NCBI GenBank assembly: GCA_963696075.1
Contig: CAVOJD010000029.1
Coordinates: 558,001 to 622,000, forward strand
Length of the DNA: 64,000 nt
Direction of reading: 5' to 3'
From: CAJQQK01 sp963696075
GTDB lineage: Bacteria; Pseudomonadota; Alphaproteobacteria; Rhizobiales; Hyphomicrobiaceae
The stretch's first letter is position 1, and every line of letters starts with the position of its first letter. This document shows positions 37,502 to 45,915 of this stretch, one piece after another. Made by a program: the position numbers and the translations under genes. The notes under the pieces were generated by a model, which saw nothing but the letters and a program-made list of their open reading frames with translations, ran no database searches and had not been told where the DNA came from.

Positions 37502-37834
37502 CTACCGCGATCTGCACTGTTCTTCCATTGCCCAATCTCGAAGCAACATGATTACGTCAGTTCGATCATCAGACATATATAGGCTGTCTCGCTTTGCGAT
37601 GTTAATGATCTTCTGAACAACGGCTACCTCAATATCGTCAGGCAACCATTGGTCGTTTCTAACCGTTGCGAACCAACTCCAAAAACCAGCGTCAGATCTT
37701 ATTTCGCTCGCAATTTTTTCGATTTGTTCGTCTGTCAACCAACGGAACCCCGCCCCATAGCATCCGGGTCCCTGTGGCAAACGATCAAAGGGAATAGGTG
37801 AGGTTGGCTTGTCAGGTTTGAAATTTTTGGTCAT
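37502..37834 (-). CDS. Hypothetical protein, AT-rich
   Basis: 110 residues, not recognised. Acidic and aromatic: FDRLPQGPGCYGAGFRWLTDEQIEKIASEI, WSWFATVRNDQWLPDDIEVAVVQKIINIAKRDS, then MLLRDWAMEEQCRSR. No signal peptide, membrane helix or cysteine motif. It precedes the truncated PIN-like gene on the same strand. Low GC suggests both came in together. Confidence 0.55.
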   Translation of the reverse strand: MTKNFKPDKPTSPIPFDRLPQGPGCYGAGFRWLTDEQIEKIASEIRSDAGFWSWFATVRNDQWLPDDIEVAVVQKIINIAKRDSLYMSDDRTDVIMLLRDWAMEEQCRSR

Positions 37835-37885
37835 ACTTCATATCCTCTGCAATCGGGCGTTTGGTGCTTGTTCGACTTCGCGCCA

Positions 37886-38400
37886 TCACGCCCCCCTCAC
37901 CTCTTTCCCCGCACCCGTCGTCACGAGATACTTCAGCTCCCGGTCGGCAAACACATTCGCCTTGGTGTCCTTGATCATCTCCTCGGCGCCGCCGAACGGC
38001 GCGATCACCTCGACCACCCACGGCTGATCGCCCGACTGCCAGTCCTGCGGCCGCATCTTGGTCGTCCCGTCCGCCAGACCGCGCCGCGACGTCGTCATCG
38101 GCCAAGCGCCCACAGCACAACGCCAATCGGCTTAGTCGTGTCGTAGAACAGCCGGAATTGCTGCATCAGCACCGGCGTCATCACGAACCACTCGAGATCC
38201 TCGATAAAGAATCGCTTGTGCAGTGGTGACTGCGACATCAGCCAGACGATCTCGGCATTGCTGTTTCCTGGCACCTCGCTCGTCTTCTTCGCCGCCCCCT
38301 CTGGCGCCGCATGCGTAAAGGGTGATTTGCCCGTCTGCGGCGCCGCACCGCCGTTGCCGCCGCCATTCGTCGGCCGACCGTCGGGTCGTTTGTCCGTCAT
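37886..38400 (-). pseudogene. Toxin-activating lysine acyltransferase (HlyC family), two +1 frameshifts
   Basis: HlyC-type enzymes move a fatty acyl group from acyl carrier protein to lysines of an RTX toxin. The first frame from the ATG at 38400 carries the catalytic His in AEIVWLMSQSPLHKRFFIEDLEWFVM (His61) to VVLWAL; the second frame has ADDDVAAR; the third has LADGTTKMRPQDWQSGDQPWVVEVIAPFGGAEEM and the end. Removing two bases near 38113 and 38092 gives 170 residues, the length of E. coli HlyC. A Gly/Pro-rich 45-residue N-terminal part precedes the domain. No RTX toxin or type I exporter gene is in the window. Confidence 0.8.
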
Positions 38401-38723
38401 CGCCTGATGCCCTCTCGTGTCAAGTTCAACCGTCGCCATTCTACGTGCCCACCCGCTCGCGATTGTGCAGTCTAATTGAAAGCAACATCGGCCAATGGCC
38501 CGCCCCCAATCCTCAAAAAAAGAGGGGTCTGGGGAAACGTCCCCAGGCGGGTCGAGGGCGGCAGCCCCGTCGCGCAGCGAAATACACGCATCAAGCCCCA
38601 TGCTGCACTAGCGAAATCCTCCCCCCTAGCCTAGCATACCGCCAACCAAGCGACTCGCGAGGCCAGCGAAGCGGCACGGCAGCACGCACGCCTGCGCACG
38701 CAATCCTTGATACGGGAACATTC
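38401..38723. other. Intergenic region
   Basis: 323 bases between the divergent HlyC-like gene and the antiporter gene. No gene supported. CCCCGTCGCGCAGCGAAA, seen also near 32502, occurs here. Confidence 0.45.
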
Positions 38724-40592
38724 ATGGCAGCGGCAATCGACGTATCGGTGTTCAAGGACGGCATGATCGTCCTGGCAACGGCCGCCGTTCTCGTTCCTGT
38801 CGCCCATCGCCTCAAGATTACACCGGTCGTCACCTTCCTTGCGGCGGGCGCCGTGCTTGGCCCCTATGGCCTGGCGGCGCTGTCGGACGTGGTGCCGCCG
38901 CTCAAGTGGGTGACGGTGCAGCGCAGCGACGGCCTCGGCATCGTCGGCGAACTGGGCGTGGTGGCGCTTTTGTTCCTGATCGGCATCGAACTGTCCTGGC
39001 AGCGCCTGATGACAATGCGCCGGCTGGTCTTCGGGCTCGGCGGCTTGCAGATTTTGCTCTCAGCGGCAGCGCTCGGCGGCATTCTTTATATGGTCGGAGC
39101 GGAAACGCCGGTCGCGGTCGTGATCGGGTTTTCGCTCGCGCTGTCCTCGACCGCGATCGTGATCGAATTGCTCTCGCGCCAGGGCCGCATGTCGACAGGG
39201 ACGGGGCGCGCGTCGTTCTCGGTGCTCTTGATGCAGGACTTGGCGGTCGTGCCGCTGATCTTCCTCGTGACGATCATGAGCAGTAATGAGTCGGGCTCGG
39301 TGCTCGGCGCCGTGGCGCTGGCGTTCGGCCAGGCGCTGATCGCGATCGCGGTGATCTCGGTGGTGGCAAGCGTGCTGCTGCGCCCATTGTTCCGCCTTGT
39401 CGCCGATACCGACAGCCCGGAGTTGTTCGTGGCCGCGACCCTGCTCGTGATTGTCGGCTCCGGCCTCGTCACGGCGGCCGCCAACATGTCGATGGCGCTC
39501 GGCGCGTTCGTTGCCGGATTGATCCTGGCGGAAACGGAATACCGCCGCGCGATCATGGCAACGGTCGAGCCGTTCAAGGGGCTGCTGCTGGGCGTCTTCT
39601 TCTTTTCCGTCGGCATGAGCCTCGACCTTGTCACGGTGTTCAACAATCCACTGTGGGTGCTGGGCGGCACGGCGGTGCTCCTCGCGGTGAAACTGGCGGT
39701 GACGTACCCGCTGATGCGCTGGTTCCGGATCGGGCGTGAACAGGCGATTGAATCGACCGCGCTGCTGGCGCCCGGCGGCGAATTCGCGTTCATCACCATC
39801 GGCCTGGGTGTCGTCGGCGGCCTCCTGCACCAGGAACTCGCCTCCGTGATGCTGGCGGTGACGACGCTCTCGATGCTGTTGATCCCGGTGATGGACGTGG
39901 CCGGACGGTGGCTGGCCGAGAAAACCGATCCGGCCCCCGCCGAGGCGCTCCCCGCCGCCCTGCTCAATCCGGACATGAGCGAGCAGCACCCGCGCATGAT
40001 TGTCGTCGGCTATGGCCGCGTCGGTCGTCTGGTGGCGGAACTGCTCGAAGAACACGACGTGCCCTATCTCGTCGTCGACCGCTTCGCCCCGGTCGTCAGC
40101 CAGGGCCACTACAACGGCAAGCCGATCTTCTTCGGTGATGCGACCGATCGACAGTTCCTGCGTTCCTGCGGCATCGACGAGGCAGACGCCGTCGTCCTCA
40201 CCATCAACCGCGCCTCGGAAGCCGAGGTGATCGTCACATCCGTGCGCGCCCTGCGCGCGGACATTCCGATCATCGCGCGCGCCCGCGACTCGGATCATGC
40301 CCGCAAGCTCTATGAGCTGGGCGCGAGCGACGCGGTCCCGGAGACAATCGAGGCGAGCCTGCAGCTCTCGGAGGCAGCTCTGGTCGGTCTCGGCGTGCCG
40401 ATGGGGCGCGTGATCGCCTCGATCCACGAGAAGCGCGACGAGTTCCGCAACACGCTCCAGGGCCATGGCGGATATCGCGGTCATGCCGGCCAGCGCCCCG
40501 TGAGCGAGGAGGCCGCCGAAAAGCGCGCCGCAACGGCGGAGGCGGGCGAGGAGGCCAAGCCCGGCGCAGGCGCCGAAAGCGGCTCCGGCTGA
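38724..40592 (+). CDS. CPA2-family monovalent cation:proton antiporter (KefB/C type) with TrkA-N domain
   Basis: 622 residues. An antiporter domain of about 12 helices (with GELGVVALLFLIGIELS, SLALSSTAIVIELL, LMQDLAVVPLIF, LAPGGEFAFI) is followed by a cytoplasmic RCK N domain: MIVVGYGRVGRLVAELLEEHDVPYLVVD, a nucleotide-binding Rossmann loop, then FGDATDRQFLRSCGI. The tail is Ala/Glu-rich. Probably a K+ or Na+/H+ efflux system. It lacks the glutathione-binding details needed to call KefB or KefC, and no KefF/G partner gene is adjacent. Confidence 0.88.
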   Translation: MAAAIDVSVFKDGMIVLATAAVLVPVAHRLKITPVVTFLAAGAVLGPYGLAALSDVVPPLKWVTVQRSDGLGIVGELGVVALLFLIGIELSWQRLMTMRRLVFGLGGLQILLSAAALGGILYMVGAETPVAVVIGFSLALSSTAIVIELLSRQGRMSTGTGRASFSVLLMQDLAVVPLIFLVTIMSSNESGSVLGAVALAFGQALIAIAVISVVASVLLRPLFRLVADTDSPELFVAATLLVIVGSGLVTAAANMSMALGAFVAGLILAETEYRRAIMATVEPFKGLLLGVFFFSVGMSLDLVTVFNNPLWVLGGTAVLLAVKLAVTYPLMRWFRIGREQAIESTALLAPGGEFAFITIGLGVVGGLLHQELASVMLAVTTLSMLLIPVMDVAGRWLAEKTDPAPAEALPAALLNPDMSEQHPRMIVVGYGRVGRLVAELLEEHDVPYLVVDRFAPVVSQGHYNGKPIFFGDATDRQFLRSCGIDEADAVVLTINRASEAEVIVTSVRALRADIPIIARARDSDHARKLYELGASDAVPETIEASLQLSEAALVGLGVPMGRVIASIHEKRDEFRNTLQGHGGYRGHAGQRPVSEEAAEKRAATAEAGEEAKPGAGAESGSG

Positions 40593-40725
40593 GCCCATCG
40601 CCATCGCGATATATCCCACTTGAAAGGGGCGCACGCCTCGCCTCGCCACAAGGCTGCGATTAGGCTTTGCCCAACGCGGCCGCGCGAGAGCGGACGCACC
40701 ATGTCGCCAACCAGGGATGAAGCCA

Positions 40726-42096
40726 ATGGCCGAAGAGAGAGCAACCGCCGGCAACGCCGGAGAAATGCCCGAAGTCACGCGCGAACTGGCGGAATGGACG
40801 GCCGCGTTCACCAACGCCGACGTGACGCCGACGGCCCGGCTGTGGACGATCCACACGCTGGTCGACTGGGCCGGCGTCACCGTCGCAGGCTCAAAAGAGC
40901 CCTTGTCTGAGATCCTGACCGAGCAGTACGGCGAAGCCGACGGACCCTGCACCGTGATTGCGCAAGGCAAACGCGCCCGCGCCCACGATGCCGCACTGAT
41001 CAATGGCTCGGCCGGCCACGCGCTTGATTATGATGATGTCAATTTCCGCCTGCACGGCCACCCGACCGTCCCCGTCGCCCCCGTCGTCCTGGCACTCGCC
41101 GAGCAGCACGGGTTTTCCGGCGAAGACGTCATCCGCGCGTTCATCGTCGGCTACGAGGTCGAGTGTGCGCTGGGCGGCATGGCCGGCGACGAGCACTATA
41201 ACAACGGCTTCCACGTCACCGGCACGATGGGCACGTTCGGTGCGGCGGCAGCAGCCGCAAACCTCCTCGGTCTCTCCGCCGCCCAGACCATGAACGCGCT
41301 CGGCATCGCGGCAACCCAGGCCGCCGGCATCAAGTCGATGTTCGGCACCATGACCAAGCCCCTCCACGCCGGCAAGGCTGCGATGAACGGCATGATCGCA
41401 GCCCAGCTGGCAGCAAAGGACTTCACCGCCGGCCACGATGCGGTCGAATGCAAGCAGGGCTTCATGGCGGTCTCCGCGCCGGGCTTCAAGCCGGAAAACT
41501 TCACCGCCGGCGGCAACCAGCCCTATGAGGTCGAGAAGAACCTCTTCAAGTATCATGCGGCCTGCTACCTGACGCACTCCACGATCGAGGCGCTGAACGA
41601 TCTGCGTGCCAAGCACGACATCTCCCTCGACGACGTCGAGAAGCTGACGATCTTCATGCCGATGAACAACCGTTCCGTGTGCGACATTCCCGATCCCGTC
41701 AGTGGCCTGGAGATCAAGTTCTCGATCCGCCACCTCGCCGCCATGGCACTGGACGGCCAGAACACTGCCGATCTCGATATGTACACCGACGAGAACGCCA
41801 ACGCGCCGCGCTACGTCGAGGCGCGGCAGCGCATCCACATCGTCGAGAAGGAACTCACCCGCCGCTGTGCCGGTGCGGTCTCGATCGATGCGAAGGACGG
41901 GCGCACCTTCGTTGGTGAAACCGACGTCGGCATTCCCGCGACCGATACCGACGCCCAGTGGCAAAAGCTCGAACACAAGGCCCGGACCATCATGCGCGGC
42001 GTCGTCGGCGACGCGCGCACCGACAAGATCATTGCCGAGGTCAGGCGCCTGCCCGAATCTGAAAACGTGACAACCTTGATGGAGGCGCTCGCCTGA
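40726..42096 (+). CDS. MmgE/PrpD family protein (2-methylcitrate dehydratase-like)
   Basis: 456 residues. Family features: GSAGHALDYDDVNFRLHGHPT, IVGYEVECALGG, FHVTGTMGTFGAAAAAANLLGL, KPLHAGKAAMNGMIAAQLAAKDF and the KYHAACYLTHS block. PrpD dehydrates 2-methylcitrate; other members act on cis-aconitate or unknown acids, and no prpB/prpC genes are near, so the substrate is open. The second ATG (40726) fits better than 40717 because AGGGA is 8 bases from it. An IclR regulator follows on the same strand. Confidence 0.88.
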   Translation: MAEERATAGNAGEMPEVTRELAEWTAAFTNADVTPTARLWTIHTLVDWAGVTVAGSKEPLSEILTEQYGEADGPCTVIAQGKRARAHDAALINGSAGHALDYDDVNFRLHGHPTVPVAPVVLALAEQHGFSGEDVIRAFIVGYEVECALGGMAGDEHYNNGFHVTGTMGTFGAAAAAANLLGLSAAQTMNALGIAATQAAGIKSMFGTMTKPLHAGKAAMNGMIAAQLAAKDFTAGHDAVECKQGFMAVSAPGFKPENFTAGGNQPYEVEKNLFKYHAACYLTHSTIEALNDLRAKHDISLDDVEKLTIFMPMNNRSVCDIPDPVSGLEIKFSIRHLAAMALDGQNTADLDMYTDENANAPRYVEARQRIHIVEKELTRRCAGAVSIDAKDGRTFVGETDVGIPATDTDAQWQKLEHKARTIMRGVVGDARTDKIIAEVRRLPESENVTTLMEALA

Positions 42097-42354
42097 CCTT
42101 GACGCTGGTGCCGCCGGGAGCCCGCCGCTGCCCCCAAGCGTTCATCGGAAGCGTTAACGCCGATTTCCGCTGGCGGCCCGTTTTTCAGGCTTTTCTGTAG
42201 ATTTCGAAGCGGTGAAGCGCTCTGACGCGCACGAGGTATGCAAGCGCTGCATGGCTAAAGCTTGCGTGCGTTTCTGATCGTCAATATGATTTTGCCTACG
42301 ACTAAAGAACAAGAAATCTTAGGGACTGGAAACGTACCATCAAGGAGGTATCCC

Positions 42355-43116
42355 GTGGGCGATGTCGTGAAGTCGGCAGAACGCGTACTTGCAATATTTG
42401 AGGTTTTTGAAGCGGAGCGTCGTCCGCTTAGGATTTCGGAGCTCGTGAGCCGCCTCGAGATTCCGCAGTCGTCAACCTCCACGCTCATGAAGACACTCGT
42501 CGCGCGTGGCCTCGTCGAATTTGATCCCGATCACCGGACGTTCAAGCCTACGGTTCGCCTCGCGTTTCTGGGCAACTGGGTGGTTGGCTCGACCGATGGC
42601 CTGGCGCAGATTCAGGCGCTGGCTCACCGTCTGTTCGATGAAACCGGCGAGACGGTGATCATCGGCTCCCAGAACGGCCTGTGCGTCCAGTATCTCTCGC
42701 TCGTGACGAACCAGAACGGCCCGCAGGCGCGGGTTCGCCCCGGCCTGTGCCGGCCGCTGCATCGCGCTGGTCTCGGCATCATGCTCCTCACCCAGAAATC
42801 GGACAATGAGGTCGCGCGTATCGTGCGCCGTTACAATGCGGAAGCCGAAGAAGGCGAAGTGATCGTGCCGGAATCAGAGGTGCTGTCCCTGGTCCGCGAG
42901 GCCCGCGTCAAAGGCTACTGCCAGACGGCAAATCTGGTCGGACGCGGTTCAGGCACGATTGCCACGCTGATGCCATGGCCGATCGTTGGCCCGCTTGCAA
43001 TCGGCATTGGCGCGACGGTTGACCGCCTGAGCGCACGCTCTGATTTCCTGCGTCAGGCTTTGCTGCGCGAAGTGTCGAACTTCGGCATGAGCGTAGCGGC
43101 GGAAGCAGCCGAATAA
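42355..43116 (+). CDS. IclR-family transcriptional regulator
   Basis: 253 residues: an N-terminal winged helix (SAERVLAIFEVFEAERRPLRISELVSRLEIPQSSTSTLMKTLVARGLVEFD) and the IclR effector domain (FDETGETVIIGSQNGLCVQYLS ... PLHRAGLGIMLLTQ). The start is a GTG at 42355, fixed by a near-perfect AAGGAGG six bases upstream. It probably regulates neighbouring catabolic genes, perhaps the MmgE/PrpD gene 258 bases upstream, but no operator was identified. Confidence 0.9.
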   Translation: MGDVVKSAERVLAIFEVFEAERRPLRISELVSRLEIPQSSTSTLMKTLVARGLVEFDPDHRTFKPTVRLAFLGNWVVGSTDGLAQIQALAHRLFDETGETVIIGSQNGLCVQYLSLVTNQNGPQARVRPGLCRPLHRAGLGIMLLTQKSDNEVARIVRRYNAEAEEGEVIVPESEVLSLVREARVKGYCQTANLVGRGSGTIATLMPWPIVGPLAIGIGATVDRLSARSDFLRQALLREVSNFGMSVAAEAAE

Positions 43117-43149
43117 GGCGCGCGGTGGCAAGAACCGCGTGAATGAATC

Positions 43150-43181
43150 AGGGGCGATGCTGCAAGGCGTCGCCCCTTTTG
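43150..43181 (+). terminator. Rho-independent terminator after the IclR gene
   Basis: Stem AGGGGCGA (43150-43157) with TCGCCCCT (43170-43177), 12-base loop, followed by TTT, 34 bases after the stop. Confidence 0.8.
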
Positions 43182-43216
43182 CGTGGTGGTGGCATAAGCG
43201 CGGGCGCCTGGAACAC

Positions 43217-44107
43217 TTATGTGCTGTCGCCCGAGATGAAATCATCCGTCAGCTTGTAGAAATCCTCGAAGCGGTCGTGATGGACCCAGTGGCCGGCGTT
43301 GTCGAAGTCGACCACGCGGGCGGTCTTGAAGTGTTTGGCGCGGCCGTCCTTGACCGGGTTCGAGGCCCAACTCTCGTTGCCGTAAACGAGCAGCGTCGGA
43401 CATGTGATTGCGGCCCAAAGCGTTTCCAGCTCCGACTGCGCCATGTCGTTGGGCGGCCAGGCGCGCACATAGTTGTCGAACTTCCAGCTATAGGTGCCGT
43501 CCTCGTTCGGGTTGATGCCGGTGATGGTCAGATGGTCTGAGAGTTCAGGAGAGAGATGCTTGTTCTTCTCGCGCATCCGCCCCGCGGCATCCTCCAGCGT
43601 CGGGTAGCGCCGCGGTTGACGAGCTGAAAGCGCGCGTTTGAGCTCGATCCATTCCCGCATCCGCTCGATTGGCGATTGTTTCTCCCGTTCCGCAAGCACC
43701 TTCGGCGACGGCCCCAGGCCTTCGATGGCAACAAGCCGTTTCACGTTTTCGGGATAGAGGGCGGCATAGCGGATCGAGATGTTGCCGCCGAGCGAGTGGG
43801 CAACGATCGTGACCGGCGCGAGACCCTTCTGGTGGATCAGCTGGGCGAGATCGTAGACGTAGGCCGCCATCGTATAATCACCGTCGTTGGCCCATTCACT
43901 GTCACCGTGCCCCCTCAGTTCCGGGACGATGACGTGGAAGCGGTCGCGCAAGCGCATCGCCATCTGGTCCCAACTGCGCCCGTGGTCCCTGCCCCCGTGC
44001 AGCAGGATCAGCGGTGGCAGGTGGGCATTGCCCCAGTCGAGCACGTGCAGGCGCAGGCGCTGGGAGATCAGGAATGAAGAGGAGGGACCGGTGGTCACCT
44101 GTGTCAT
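43217..44107 (-). CDS. Alpha/beta-hydrolase-fold protein
   Basis: 296 residues. HGGRDHGRSW forms the oxyanion turn, the nucleophile elbow is AHSLGG, the acid lies near LLVYGNESW, and the catalytic His is in GHWVHHDRFEDF. The lid region is helical (RMREWIELKRALSARQ). The ATG at 44107 has GAGG 8 bases upstream; the open frame extends further upstream without similarity. The substrate (ester, lactone or ring-cleavage product) is unknown; the nearby carboxymuconolactone decarboxylase-like gene hints at aromatic metabolism only weakly. Confidence 0.87.
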   Translation of the reverse strand: MTQVTTGPSSSFLISQRLRLHVLDWGNAHLPPLILLHGGRDHGRSWDQMAMRLRDRFHVIVPELRGHGDSEWANDGDYTMAAYVYDLAQLIHQKGLAPVTIVAHSLGGNISIRYAALYPENVKRLVAIEGLGPSPKVLAEREKQSPIERMREWIELKRALSARQPRRYPTLEDAAGRMREKNKHLSPELSDHLTITGINPNEDGTYSWKFDNYVRAWPPNDMAQSELETLWAAITCPTLLVYGNESWASNPVKDGRAKHFKTARVVDFDNAGHWVHHDRFEDFYKLTDDFISGDST

Positions 44108-44300
44108 CTGGCGGGCCTCGGCTTTGGCGGTTTGAGATCGGGCTCGTGATAGTGGCCACTGGCAGGGCCGGAAACGCTGGGTTTCATGCGCTGCACCATT
44201 CATAACGCATTGCATCAACGTCGTGCGCGATTTCCTGCCAGGATGCCGCGCCATAGGCCAGTATCAGCCTGATAAAATCTGAGATGGAGAGGATGATCCA

Positions 44301-44690
44301 ATGAGCGATGACATGTTCAAGAAGGGCGACACGATCCGCCGCGAAGTCCTGGGCGACGGCCACGTTGACCGGTCGCTGGCCAACGCGGACCCGTTCGCGA
44401 AGGTGATCCAGGACTACGTGACGAAGACGGCCTGGGGCGAGGTTTGGGGCCGCGAAGGACTGGACCGGCGCTCGCGCTCGATCCTGAACCTCGGCATGCT
44501 CGCGGCCCTGGGCAAGGAGCACGAACTCAAGGTGCACATCAAGGGTGCGCTACGGAACGGGCTGACCCGCGAGGAACTGGCCGAGATCTTCCTGCAGGTT
44601 GCGATCTATTGCGGCGCACCGACGGCGCTGGAGTGTTTCCGCCACGCCCGCGACGTCTTCGCTGACGTCGACAAGAACGGCATGGACTGA
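44301..44690 (+). CDS. Carboxymuconolactone decarboxylase family protein
   Basis: 129 residues of the AhpD/CMD fold. SRSILNLGMLAALGKEHELKVHIKGALRNGLTREELAEIFLQVAIYCGAPTALECFRHAR is the classic PcaC-like core, with the His of the HIKGA helix and the YCGAP turn kept. It lacks the AhpD CxxC pair, favouring decarboxylase-like over peroxidase function. 4-carboxymuconolactone as substrate is likely but unproven; other pca genes are not adjacent. GAGAGGA precedes the ATG. Confidence 0.85.
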   Translation: MSDDMFKKGDTIRREVLGDGHVDRSLANADPFAKVIQDYVTKTAWGEVWGREGLDRRSRSILNLGMLAALGKEHELKVHIKGALRNGLTREELAEIFLQVAIYCGAPTALECFRHARDVFADVDKNGMD

Positions 44691-44735
44691 GACAGACCAG
44701 GCGGCGCTTCGGCCGCTTGAATGATCTGGGCGGCG

Positions 44736-45476
44736 TTACATGACGCTCGTCCAGATCAGCGCAAGCCCCGCGATGAAGAGCGCCGCAAGGATGACGCGCT
44801 GATAGCCAAGATCACCGAGGCGCCGGTAGATCTGCCCGCCGACCCACGCACCCCCGATCGTGCCCGGCAGGGCGGCAAGCGCGGCCATCCCGACATCGCG
44901 TGTCAGCAGGCCCGAGACGGCATGCGAGGTGAGCGCCACCACCAGGATCGTGATGTTGAACGTCTGGATCACACTGCGCCGCTCGTCCTTGGCCCAGCCC
45001 CGCACGTCCGACCAGATGACGTTGAAGATGCCGGAAAGCCCCGCAAGGCCGCCGAGAACCCCGCCGCCGAACCCGATCGCGCCATCCGCGATGCGCCCGC
45101 CCGCGTCGGTCCCCCGGCGCATCTGACCCCGCGTCACGACGAACAACGGATAAAGCACCAGAAACAGGCCGACCCCGATCCGGAAGCTCGTGGCGTCGAC
45201 CTGGGGCAGCAGCCAGGTCCCGACCGGAACGCCAATCAGGCCGGGAATGATAAAGACCCAGATCCGCCGCCATTCGATCGATCGCCAGATCATCGGCAGC
45301 ATCTGAACCTGGGCGACCAGCGAGCAGATCACCACCAGGGAGGCTGCAACCGTCGGGGAAATGACGTAAAGCCACAGCCCCAGCGCCGTAATCCCGGTGC
45401 CAAAGCCGGTGAGCCCGTTGACGAGCCCGCCTGCGAGCGCGCCGAGAAAGACCAGGACGATCTGCTCATGCAACAT
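44736..45476 (-). CDS. TauE/SafE-family sulfite/organosulfur anion exporter
   Basis: 246-residue membrane protein with about eight helices. The duplicated TauE pattern is visible: FLGALAGGLVNGLTGFGTGITALGLW in the first half and GGVLGGLAGLSGIFNVIWSDVRGW in the second. Homologues export sulfite, sulfoacetate or related anions, or supply sulfur substrates. It is divergent from a soe-type sulfite dehydrogenase operon, which strengthens a sulfite link. The ATG at 45476 begins the first helix; no strong ribosome-binding site is seen. Confidence 0.83.
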   Translation of the reverse strand: MLHEQIVLVFLGALAGGLVNGLTGFGTGITALGLWLYVISPTVAASLVVICSLVAQVQMLPMIWRSIEWRRIWVFIIPGLIGVPVGTWLLPQVDATSFRIGVGLFLVLYPLFVVTRGQMRRGTDAGGRIADGAIGFGGGVLGGLAGLSGIFNVIWSDVRGWAKDERRSVIQTFNITILVVALTSHAVSGLLTRDVGMAALAALPGTIGGAWVGGQIYRRLGDLGYQRVILAALFIAGLALIWTSVM

Positions 45477-45915
45477 AAGGCCAGCTACCTGGAACGGCCG
45501 CGGTCGGTTGCCCTTGACGGTCTTGAGGCGGGGGGAGGGCGGAGGCGCGCGGCTCAGCCCGGCGCCTGAACCTTCACCATCCGTCAATGCCCGGCAAGCC
45601 GCATCGCTGGCAATGCCCACCGAACCCGATCCACATGATAATCATGCTGCCAATGTTTTCATGCGCTGCGACGGCGCGATCATTGCCTTCCGGTGAACCG
45701 TTTGGCAGTGTTCGCTCAACAAGTAGTGTGACTTGGTCGACCATCGCGCGTGTCAGCATGCTAAAGCCGGTTCTTCGGCGCCATGGCTCCGTTGGCAACA
45801 TCGTCGGCAAAGCGCTGTGCCCCAGGATCAGGGTTCGTGTGACCATGGTTTCTGAGACGACTGGTCCTGAGTGCCACTATCCTGAGAGCCCATATCCAGA
45901 GAGGATGCCTCAACG
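45477..45915. other. Intergenic region upstream of the soe operon
   Basis: 439 bases between divergent genes. A minus-strand frame of 90 codons (45574-45846) is open but has no recognisable domain or good start. Promoters for both sides are expected here; I could not place them. Confidence 0.45.

Noticed and set aside
45574..45846. 90-codon minus-strand frame in the TauE-soeA gap
   Set aside because: No ribosome-binding site, domain or composition that distinguishes it from chance.
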